Below are positions 56,973 to 64,000 of a stretch of DNA of 64,000 bases, piece after piece (position 1 is the stretch's first letter; every line of letters begins with the position of its first letter). The notes under the pieces were generated by a model that was given only the letters and a program-made list of their open reading frames with translations, searched no databases and was not told the origin of the DNA. Where the stretch lies: contig CAWCEN010000004.1 in assembly GCA_963794605.1 (NCBI GenBank), positions 496,001 through 560,000 of the forward strand, given 5' to 3'. Origin of the DNA: VAXT01 sp963794605. GTDB lineage: Bacteria > Actinomycetota > Thermoleophilia > Gaiellales > Gaiellaceae. Both the position numbers and the translations under genes were made by a program.

Positions 56973-58658
56973 CAGTACGTCCTTTCCTGGGGCTGCCACT
57001 TTGTCATCGTGACCGGCTTCCAGTCCAGCACGGGATGGTCTCCGACCCAGCGGACGATCGTGTGCTTCATGAAGTTCTCGTCGTCCCGGTCGGGGTAGTC
57101 GTACGGACGAGCGTGGGCTCCCCGGCTCTCCTTGCGCTCAAGGCCGGCAACGACCATGCACGACGCGAGATCGAGCAGGTACCCGAGCTCGAGCGCCTGG
57201 GTCAGGTCGTTGTTGAAGACCTCGCCCTTGTCCTCGACGACGACGTTCTCGTAGCGCTCGCGCAGGTAGCCGACGATCCGCTCCTGCTCCTTCATCTGCT
57301 TCTCGCGGCGGAATACGCCGAAGTTCTCGTGCATCGTCTTCGCGAGCTCGTCGCGGATCTTCCAGGGCCGCTCGCCCTCGCGCCGGTCGAGAAGCTGCTC
57401 GAGCTCGCGCTGCGCATCCACCTCGATCCCGGGCGGAACGGCCACGGTCGTGTGCGTCAACGCCCAGTCGGCCGCGGCTGCTCCGGCGCGCCGTCCGTAC
57501 GTAATCGTCTCCATGAGCGCGTTTCCGCCGAGCCTGTTGGCGCCGTGCACCGAGACGCACGCGCACTCCCCGGCCGCATAGAGGCCTTCGAGCTCCGTGA
57601 TGCCCAGCTCGTGGTCGGTGTCGACTCCGCCCATGTGGTAGTGGGCTCCGGGCCGCACCGGGATCGGCTCGTAGATCGGGTCGACGCCGGCGAAGGTCAT
57701 CGAGAGCTCACGCGTCCCATGGAGCCGCTCGAAGATCTTCTCGGCGCCCAGGTGGCGTAGGTCGAGCAGGACGTTGCCGTCGAGGCCGCGGCCCTCGTCG
57801 ATCTCCACCTGCTCGGCGCGCGAGATCACGTCGCGGCTCGCGAGCTCCATCGCGTTCGGCGCGTAGTTCTTGAGGAAGCGCTCGCCCTCTGAGTTGAGGA
57901 GGTACGCGCCCTCGCCGCGGCAGCCCTCGGTGATCAGCACGCCCGTCGGCGCGAGCGTCGTGGGATGGAACTGCATCATCTCCATGTCCTTGAGCGCCAC
58001 TCCGGCCCTGCAAAGCCATGGCCATTCCGTCGCCCGTGCACGCATACGCGTTCGTCGTGCCCGTGTAGAGCCGGCCAGCGCCTCCGGTGGCGAGAACGAC
58101 CGTCTTCGCGCCGATCGTCTTCAGCCCGCCGTTCAGGAGATCCCAGGCGATCACGCCCTGGCAGCGGTCGTCGTCGATCACCAGCTTCCAGGCGAAGAAC
58201 TCCTCGTAGACCTGGAGGTCGCGCTTCATGACCTGCTCGTAGAGGACGTGGATCAGGACGTGGCCGGTGATGTCGGCGGCGAAGGCGGTACGCGGCTCGC
58301 CGGCCGCGCCGAACGGCCGCTGCGCGATCCGCCCGTCCTCGGTACGCGAGAAGACCGCTCCCCAGTGCTCGAGCTGGTAGACGTCGCCGGGCGCCTCGTC
58401 GCAGAGGATCTGGATCGCGTCCTGGTCGCCCAGGTAGTCCGAGCCCTTGACCGTGTCGAACGCATGCTCCTCGGGGCTGTCCTCGGAGGCGTTCCCGAGC
58501 GCGGCGTTGATCCCGCCCTCGGCTGCGCCGGAGTGGCTCCGGACCGGGTGGATCTTCGAGAGAAGCGCGACGTCTGCGCCGAGATCGTGAGCCTCGATCG
58601 CGGCGCGCATCCCGGCGCACCCGGCGCCGACAACCAAGACGTCGTGAGTTGCTTCCAC
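56972..58658 (-). CDS. sdhA: Succinate dehydrogenase/fumarate reductase flavoprotein subunit, single-base frameshift
   Basis: About 561 residues when one G of a GGG near 58006-58008 is removed. FAD-binding VLVVGAGCAGMRAAIEA; the His that binds FAD covalently in HSGAAEGGINAAL; catalytic parts QFHPTTLAPTGVLITEGCRG, PGAHYHMGGVDTD and SVHGANRLGGNALMETITYG. The break lies between GDGMAMAL and GVALKDMEMMQ, in the middle of the conserved core. A real break would abolish the enzyme, so an assembly error is the simpler reading. First gene of the sdhA-lipoprotein-sdhB-HdrB-like operon. Confidence 0.88.
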
Positions 58659-58787
58659 GCTACGCGTCCAAGTTACATCGGGTTGCCAGACAAGTGCGGT
58701 GCTTCATCTCTTGTGCCCACGAAGCTATCGAACGGACGTGGCCGTGTGCCTTGTGACTACTGCGGCGAATGTCTCTCCAGCACAGGG

Positions 58788-58825
58788 GTCCGCGGCCCCG
58801 GCCTGGTGGCGCCGGGGCCGCGGAC
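58788..58825 (-). terminator. Strong hairpin terminator after the 58869-60503 gene
   Basis: Perfect 14-bp inverted repeat gtccgcggccccgg/ccggggccgcggac, 45 bases past the minus-strand stop. The next gene in that direction (sdhA) starts 130 bases on, so this separates the two transcripts. Confidence 0.7.
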
Positions 58826-58868
58826 GCTCGTCGTCAGCGACTCGATGCCCGCTGATCGCGGGCGATCG

Positions 58869-60503
58869 TCAGCGTCGCCCCTTGCTGACGACCAGGTTCA
58901 CCTTCGTGCCGGCCGTTCTGCGCAGGCCCGGCCGCGGACCCTGTGCGATCACGCGCCCGCGGGCCTTACGCGAGGCCACTCGCCGCACCCGACCCAGAGT
59001 GCAGTGCGCGGCGCGAATCGATCTGCGGGCTCCGGCCAGCCGCTTGCCCATGAGGCGCGGAACGACGCAGACCGGGCGCCGAGAGACGCGGCGGCTCGGC
59101 GCTGAAGCGGCCGTTGCCGACCCGGCGCCGTTGGTCGCGGTCACGATCACGATCAGGTTGCTACCCAGGTCGCCGCTGCTCACCGTGTAGTCCGACTCCT
59201 CTCCGATGTCGGTGCAGGTCCCGCTTCGGCACCGCTGCCACCGATACGTGTACGAGGGCTCCGTACCGCTCCACTGCCCGTCATCCACGGCCAGGTTTTC
59301 GCCCAGGTACGGATCCCCCATGATCGAAGGTGGGATCACGTTCGCCGGGGGCGATGGCGCGACGATGCCAGTCGTGTCCGACTCGGCGGTCCGGGAACCT
59401 GCCGCGTTCGACGCCGTCACGAGCACCTTCAGCCGATAGGCGACGTCGGAGCTCGTGAGGAAATAGGTCGCCCCGTTCGCTCCGGAGATGGGCTGGCAGT
59501 TGTTGATCGTGCAACGCAGCCACTGGTAACCGAACGTGAAGGGAGGCGTTCCGCCCCACACGCCCTGCGCAGCGCTCAGCTGGGCGCCGTCGATCGGGCG
59601 GCCCAGAATCGACGGCGGCCCGTGGTTGACCGGAGCGAGGATCGTCCGGCTCCAACGGAGCGTGAGGTCGCCCCAGTCGCCGTACGCACCGTCGACGGCG
59701 ATCCGGTACTCCTGCCCGGCCGAGGCCGTGAACGACACGCGTGCGCCGTACTCGTTCGGACAGTCGTTGTCGTCCTGCGTGACCCGGGTCAGCCCATTGA
59801 CGCTCGCGCCTGTGTACACCGCGACCATCGTGTCGAAGTAGCTGTCGCAGAGCTCGAACGTGGCCGGCCCGGTCGAGGGAGCCGTCCAGCGGTACCAGAT
59901 CGAGGCAGACCCGTAAGGACCGTGCTCGGGCTCTCCGGGCTCGAGGGTCGCATAGCGGTTGTCTCCGTCGATCGCACCGCTGTCGCCCGGTAGCTCGTTG
60001 GCCGCAGCGAAGTCGTCGTTCGACGGCCCGATGCCCCAGCCGAGCTCGAAGTACCCCGCGGCACCGTTCGCGCCGTCGACGGCGATCCTGTACGTCGCAC
60101 CGGCGCTCGCGATGAACGTCAGCCAGCTCTGATCGCCGCAGCCGTTGTCGTCGGCCGCGACCTGTTGGAGCTGCACGACGTCGTTGCCCACGTACACCGC
60201 CAGCATCGAGTCGAACTCCGCGTAACAGAGGTTCAAGGTCGCTCGGCCTGAGCTCGGAGCCGTCCAGCTGTACCAGACCGAGGCTCCGCCGGGGTTCCCG
60301 GCGTGATTCGGCTCGCCGGGCTCCTTTGTCGCTTCGCTGTTGTCGCCCTCGACCCAGCCGAAGCGATCGGTGATCGTCTCGGCGTTAGCGAAGTTGTCGT
60401 TCGCCGGCGGCGCGGCCGAAGCAGTTCCGGGCGCAACGAGGACGAAGAGCAGCGCCGCCGCGACAGGCAGACGGCGCAGTGATTTGAAAGCGATTCCCCT
60501 CAA
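58869..60503 (-). CDS. Secreted protein with two pre-peptidase-like modules, two Ig-like repeats and PASTA-like tail
   Basis: About 544 residues. TTG at 60503 has AAAGGAGAG upstream and gives a clean signal peptide (MRGIAFKSLRRLPVAAALL), so it is preferred to the GTG 24 bases earlier. Two repeats of a jelly-roll module (NDNFANAETITDRFGWVEGD ... ASVWYSWTAPSSGRATLNLC; NDDFAAANELPGDSGAIDGD ... ASIWYRWTAPSTGPATFELC). Then two bacterial Ig-like repeats (PPSILGRPIDGAQLSAAQGV; PPSIMGDPYLGENLAVDDGQ). Last a two-Cys PASTA-like domain (CVVPRLMGKRLAGARR...). It lacks the polyproline linker of the 12-24 kb array. Confidence 0.8.
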   Translation of the reverse strand: MRGIAFKSLRRLPVAAALLFVLVAPGTASAAPPANDNFANAETITDRFGWVEGDNSEATKEPGEPNHAGNPGGASVWYSWTAPSSGRATLNLCYAEFDSMLAVYVGNDVVQLQQVAADDNGCGDQSWLTFIASAGATYRIAVDGANGAAGYFELGWGIGPSNDDFAAANELPGDSGAIDGDNRYATLEPGEPEHGPYGSASIWYRWTAPSTGPATFELCDSYFDTMVAVYTGASVNGLTRVTQDDNDCPNEYGARVSFTASAGQEYRIAVDGAYGDWGDLTLRWSRTILAPVNHGPPSILGRPIDGAQLSAAQGVWGGTPPFTFGYQWLRCTINNCQPISGANGATYFLTSSDVAYRLKVLVTASNAAGSRTAESDTTGIVAPSPPANVIPPSIMGDPYLGENLAVDDGQWSGTEPSYTYRWQRCRSGTCTDIGEESDYTVSSGDLGSNLIVIVTATNGAGSATAASAPSRRVSRRPVCVVPRLMGKRLAGARRSIRAAHCTLGRVRRVASRKARGRVIAQGPRPGLRRTAGTKVNLVVSKGRR

Positions 60504-60596
60504 CCTTCTCTCCTTTCGTGGATTCACGAAGTCCAGCCTGGAGGGCGTCGCTCACACGCCTCTCACGCCGCGCTCACACCCTTCGCGGGGAAAGAA

Positions 60597-60627
60597 ACGG
60601 CCCCCGGCCGAGGTCGCCGAGGGCCGT
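60597..60627 (-). terminator. Rho-independent terminator after the 60653-62128 gene
   Basis: Stem acggccctcggc/gccgggggccgt read on the minus strand, followed by TTTCTTT, 26 bases past the stop. Confidence 0.75.
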
Positions 60628-60652
60628 GACCCATCCATTCCTGTGCGCGCGA

Positions 60653-62128
60653 CTACCGGAGGCGGCCCTTGCCGACGACGAGCCTCACCTCGGTCCCACT
60701 GGGGACGGTGGTGCCCGCCTTCGGGCGCTGGGAAAGCACCCGCCCCTTCTTCGCCGCCTTTGAGCGCTTGCGAGTGATGATCCCAACCCCACAGCGTGCC
60801 GTTCGGATCCTGGCCTTGGCGACCTTGAGCTTGCGGCCGCGAACGGCCGGCACCTTGCAAGGCGCCGGGTTCAGGTACCGAGCCAGGGCGAAGTCGGCTG
60901 GAGGGCCCCTGAAGCTCGCGTAAGCGGCGCCGGCAACGACGATGCGACCATCGGATTGGAGGACGGCCGCGTAGACGTCGTCGTAGGAGTTGAATCCGAT
61001 GTCCGTCCGGACTTGGCCGTCGTCTCCAAAGCTCTTGTCCGGCGAACCGTTCTGCTTGAGCTTGGCCACGACGAATTCGTCCGGATTGAAGTACGTGCCT
61101 GCAACGACGAGCTCGCGGTCCGGTTCAACGAGCACGACGCGCGCCGAAGTGCTCTCGCCGAGAGCCACCTTCCCGCCTGAGCCGAACGTGGAATCGAGGC
61201 TCCCGTCCGGGTTGTACCGAGCCACGATTCCTCCCGCGACAACGAGCTTGCCGTCCGCCTGTTTCGCGACGTTCCAGGCTCCGGCGGACGCCGGATCGCG
61301 CGTCTGGACCTTGCCGTCCGAGTCGAAGCCGGCGTCAAGGGTCCCGTCGGGGTTGTAACGGGCGAGCGCGAGGTCTTGCGTATCCGGCGACGACGCGTCG
61401 GCGACTCCGGCTGCCACGATCTTCCCGTCGGGCTGGACGATGACGCCTTCCGCAAGGTCGAGGCCATCGGTAAACGGCGTGATGACGTAGCCGCTTCCGC
61501 CGAACGTGGTGTCGAGGCTGCCGTCAGGGTTGTATCGCGCGGCTGCGAATGCGTAGTCGTGCCCACTCGGAGCCGACCTTTCGCCACCTACGACGACGAT
61601 CTTGCCGTCCGGCTGGATAGTCAAGCCGTTCGCAAAATCGGTTCGCTCCAGGTTCGTGAGTACCTTCCCTCCGTTCCCGAAGGACGAATCGAGGCTGCCG
61701 TCGGGGTTGTAGCGGGCAAGCGCAACGTCTGTGTAGAAGGTGCCGTCGGGAACGAGCGCCCACCCGGCGACGACGATCTTGCCGTCAGCCTGGACGGCAA
61801 CCGCGGAACCCCGATCGTCCGATCCGCCAAAGTCGGTCCGTACTTTGCCGCCGTTTCCGAACCCGGAATCGAGGCTTCCGTCGCGGTTGTAACGAGCGAC
61901 CGCAAAGTCGCTGCCGTTGGCGGGGTCCCGTCTGTATCCCGCGGCGACGATCTTGCCGTCTGCCTGGGTGGCTACTCCGTTGGCGACGTCGTCCGCGCCG
62001 AAGTCGGTGAGCGCTGTGCCGTCGTCGCCGAACGTCGCATCGAGATCACCGGCCGCCGCGGACAGCCCGCCCGTGAAAACGAGCGCCAACGCGACGCCGG
62101 AGAGTGCAACGATTCGTAGGTTCCTCAT
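60653..62128 (-). CDS. Secreted delta-60 repeat protein with PASTA-like tail
   Basis: 491 residues; GAGGAGGGCGGA precedes the ATG. A signal peptide is followed by about seven delta-60 repeats of ~55 residues (DGKIVAAGYRRDPANGSDFA, VARYNRDGSLDSGFGNGGKV, QADGKIVVAGW...), a predicted beta-propeller. The C-terminus is a Lys/Arg-rich PASTA-like domain (CKVPAVRGRKLKVAKARIR ... TEVRLVVGKG) with two Cys 22 apart. Same layout as the array proteins at 12-26 kb, but without polyproline. Confidence 0.82.
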   Translation of the reverse strand: MRNLRIVALSGVALALVFTGGLSAAAGDLDATFGDDGTALTDFGADDVANGVATQADGKIVAAGYRRDPANGSDFAVARYNRDGSLDSGFGNGGKVRTDFGGSDDRGSAVAVQADGKIVVAGWALVPDGTFYTDVALARYNPDGSLDSSFGNGGKVLTNLERTDFANGLTIQPDGKIVVVGGERSAPSGHDYAFAAARYNPDGSLDTTFGGSGYVITPFTDGLDLAEGVIVQPDGKIVAAGVADASSPDTQDLALARYNPDGTLDAGFDSDGKVQTRDPASAGAWNVAKQADGKLVVAGGIVARYNPDGSLDSTFGSGGKVALGESTSARVVLVEPDRELVVAGTYFNPDEFVVAKLKQNGSPDKSFGDDGQVRTDIGFNSYDDVYAAVLQSDGRIVVAGAAYASFRGPPADFALARYLNPAPCKVPAVRGRKLKVAKARIRTARCGVGIITRKRSKAAKKGRVLSQRPKAGTTVPSGTEVRLVVGKGRLR

Positions 62129-62340
62129 TCCGCCCTCCTCGAGATAGGAGCGAGCGGATCCCGCACGTTCGAGGCGTCAACACGCAGCCGGGCTGGCCCG
62201 ACGCTCGGCTCGACCCGCCACTGAGGCTCGCAGCCTTCCGCCCGAAAGACGGCGACCGCGGCCAGGTAGCGCTCGGCCTCTACGCTCAGATCCGCTGCTG
62301 CTCTTGACTGCATGCCGTGATCGTGCGCCGCACCTCTCAT
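62125..62340 (-). CDS. Possible small protein of unknown function
   Basis: 71 residues, or about 62 from an internal Met. LSVEAERYLAAVAVFRAEGC and EPQWRVEPSVGPARLRVDAS read like real protein. The stop overlaps the start of the delta-60 gene as ATGA. No family recognised and no neighbour upstream on this strand, so it may be spurious. Confidence 0.35.
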   Translation of the reverse strand: MRGAAHDHGMQSRAAADLSVEAERYLAAVAVFRAEGCEPQWRVEPSVGPARLRVDASNVRDPLAPISRRAE

Positions 62341-62407
62341 GCAGCACTCACAAGCGGCTCACGCGACCAAGTAGAAGCCGCCGCGTGACAGTGGTAAAAC
62401 GTCGCAG

Positions 62408-64000
62408 GTGCAACAAGTCGAGTTCCGCGTCCTGGGCCCGTTCGAGGTCCACGTCGAGGGGCGCGCGATCGAGCTCAAGCGACGGAAGCAGCGCTCCCTC
62501 CTGGCGTTGCTGTTGCTTCACACAGGCGAAGTCGTCTCCACAGACGTGCTCATCGAGGAGCTCTGGGCAGGAAACCCCCCGAAGGCCGCGGTCGGCTCGC
62601 TGCAGAACCTCGTCTCGGAGCTGCGCAAGGTGCTCGGTCGGGACACGGTCAAGACGCGCGAGCCCGGATACATGCTCGACGTCGACCCCGCCCGAGTCGA
62701 CCTGCACCGTTTCGAGCGACTCGTCGCACAGGCGGCAGAGGGCGGGGATGCCGCGAGGAGGGCCTCAGTGCTCCAGGAGGCACTGGCGATTTGGCGTGGG
62801 GCGCCGCTCGCCGACCTCGCGTTCGAGCCGTTCGCACACGTCGAGGTGGCGCGGCTGGAAGAGCTGCGCACCGCGGCGCGCGAGGAGCTCGTCCAGGCGG
62901 GGCTGGAGCTCGGTCGCCACTCGCAGCTCGTGGGAGAGCTCGAGAGCCTCGTCGCCCAGAATCCTCTCCGGGAGCGCCTGCGCGGGCAGCTCATGCTCGC
63001 GCTCTACCGCTCGGGTCGGCAGGCGGAGGCGCTCGAGGCCTACCGGGCCGCCCGCGAGACGCTCGTCGACGAGCTCGGCATCGAGCCGTCGCCGGAGCTC
63101 CAGCACCTGGAGCAGTCGATCCTCCGCCACGAACCCGAGCTCGACCTGCCCGAGGCTCCCGCAGCCGAGACGCGTTCCGGCGAAGAGCGGCGCAAGACCG
63201 TCACCGTCCTCTTCGCAGACATCGTCGACTTCACCAGCCTCGGCGCCGCACTCGATCCCGAGGTCCTGCGGACGATCATGCGGCGCTACTTCGACATCGT
63301 CCGCACAGTCGTCCAGCGGCACGGCGGGACGGTCGAGAGGTTCATCGGCGATGCCGCGATGGCGGTCTTCGGAGTGCCCGAGATGCACGAGGACGACGCA
63401 CTCCGAGCGTTGCGGGCCGCGAACGACCTACACGAGGCCCTGACGGGACTGAACACGGAGTTGGAGAGCGACCACGGCCTCACGCTCGAGATCAGAACCG
63501 GCATCGACACGGGCGAGGTGGTCACGGGCGACGCCGCGTCCGGGCAGCCGTTCGCCACCGGCACCCCGGTCACGGTTGCCATGCGCCTCCAGCAAGCCGC
63601 CCTCCCGGGCGAAACCCTGCTCGGCGAGACCACAGAGCTGCTCCTCCGCGGCGCGGTCACGTCCGAGCCGGTGGAGCCGATCCCGGTTGGAGGCACGCTC
63701 GGAGCGATCCGCGCGTACCGCCTCCTCGACCCGAGCGACAGCACGAGTCGGCGCCCGCGCCCGGTCAGCGATGCCCCATTCGTGGGCAGGGAGACGGAGC
63801 TCGAGTTTCTGCAGGATGCCTTCACGGCCGTTCAGGACCAGCGTCGGAGCCGGGTCGTTTTCGTCCTCGCGGAGGCCGGGACCGGAAAGAGCCGGCTCGC
63901 GGCCGAGTTCGACTCATCCCTGGGGGCCGAGGCGCAAGTGCTCCTCGGTCGCTGCGTTTCGTACGGCGAAGGCGCGACGTATCTCCCGCTGACCGAGATC
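62408..64000 (+). CDS. AfsR/SARP-like BTAD regulator fused to adenylate/guanylate cyclase and AAA domains (partial)
   Basis: Open from GTG 62408 to the window end (531 codons, no stop). Order: winged-helix DNA-binding domain of the OmpR/SARP type (FRVLGPFEVHVEGRAIELKR, residues 5-95); bacterial transcriptional activation domain with TPR-like helices (about 98-245); class III nucleotide cyclase domain from about 264 (KTVTVLFADIVDFTSLGAAL, IGDAAMAVFGVPE); then the start of an AAA/STAND ATPase (FVGRETELEFLQDAF, P-loop EAGTGKSRLAAE). The metal-binding Asp of FADIVDF is present. Such proteins couple signals to transcription; whether the cyclase is active cannot be told from this. Confidence 0.88.
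   Translation, partial: MQQVEFRVLGPFEVHVEGRAIELKRRKQRSLLALLLLHTGEVVSTDVLIEELWAGNPPKAAVGSLQNLVSELRKVLGRDTVKTREPGYMLDVDPARVDLHRFERLVAQAAEGGDAARRASVLQEALAIWRGAPLADLAFEPFAHVEVARLEELRTAAREELVQAGLELGRHSQLVGELESLVAQNPLRERLRGQLMLALYRSGRQAEALEAYRAARETLVDELGIEPSPELQHLEQSILRHEPELDLPEAPAAETRSGEERRKTVTVLFADIVDFTSLGAALDPEVLRTIMRRYFDIVRTVVQRHGGTVERFIGDAAMAVFGVPEMHEDDALRALRAANDLHEALTGLNTELESDHGLTLEIRTGIDTGEVVTGDAASGQPFATGTPVTVAMRLQQAALPGETLLGETTELLLRGAVTSEPVEPIPVGGTLGAIRAYRLLDPSDSTSRRPRPVSDAPFVGRETELEFLQDAFTAVQDQRRSRVVFVLAEAGTGKSRLAAEFDSSLGAEAQVLLGRCVSYGEGATYLPLTEI

Noticed and set aside
56972..58658. Programmed ribosomal frameshift in sdhA
   Set aside because: There is no slippery heptamer or downstream hairpin placement typical of programmed shifts. 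sdhA is not known to use one, and many other genes here have similar single-base breaks.

Overview
The window is GC-rich, densely coded bacterial chromosome. The gene content points to an actinobacterium, most likely class Thermoleophilia (Gaiellales/Solirubrobacterales type). This assignment is an inference from a PspA/PspAB/HtpX stress locus, many secreted proteins ending in an Arg-rich PASTA-like domain, the large Firmicutes/actinobacterial type of SRP RNA, and an AfsR-like regulator fused to a nucleotide cyclase domain. No rRNA or complete phylogenetic marker set is present. Several conserved genes, including sdhA, carry single-base frameshifts, so part of the apparent gene decay may be sequencing or assembly indels.

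0-12.4 kb is mostly housekeeping: a Gfo/Idh/MocA oxidoreductase, an MBL hydrolase, pspA, a double-cupin gene, pspAB, htpX, a membrane protein, a lipoprotein cytochrome c, serS next to tRNA-Ser(UGA), a holin-like membrane protein and the principal sigma factor. 12.4-26.2 kb is a minus-strand array of large secreted proteins. Each has a signal peptide, one or more extracellular modules (choice-of-anchor, cupredoxin, P-domain-like, beta-propeller, FG-GAP), usually a long polyproline linker, and the same C-terminal two-cysteine PASTA-like domain. A flavin reductase gene and a HAD phosphatase gene interrupt it. Two more members lie at 58.9-62.1 kb.

26.2-36.2 kb carries a beta-ketoacyl-ACP synthase; a ligC/primPol DNA-repair pair split by a RAYT (REP-associated transposase) insertion that duplicated 32 bp of their shared 3' end; three more serine tRNAs, so all four serine isoacceptors are in this window; a structured repeat of about 125 nt after two of them; a second cytochrome c; lysA; and tRNA-Val(CAC). 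36.15-45.80 kb is an integrative element inserted in the 3' end of tRNA-Val. It has 45-bp att repeats, a tyrosine integrase, excisionase-like genes, a P-loop ATPase, HNH nucleases, a candidate prohead protease and a virion-like protein. No capsid, portal or terminase is recognisable, which fits a phage satellite or a decayed prophage.

45.9-64 kb returns to core functions: large SRP RNA, dnaX, ybaB, recR with an orphan response regulator between ybaB and recR, lysC-asd (which with lysA serve the aspartate/lysine pathway), a GNAT protein, a metallophosphoesterase, a secreted beta-propeller, a succinate dehydrogenase locus with an HdrB-like third subunit (sdhA - lipoprotein - sdhB - HdrB-like), two PASTA-tailed secreted proteins, and the start of a BTAD-cyclase-AAA regulator that runs off the end.
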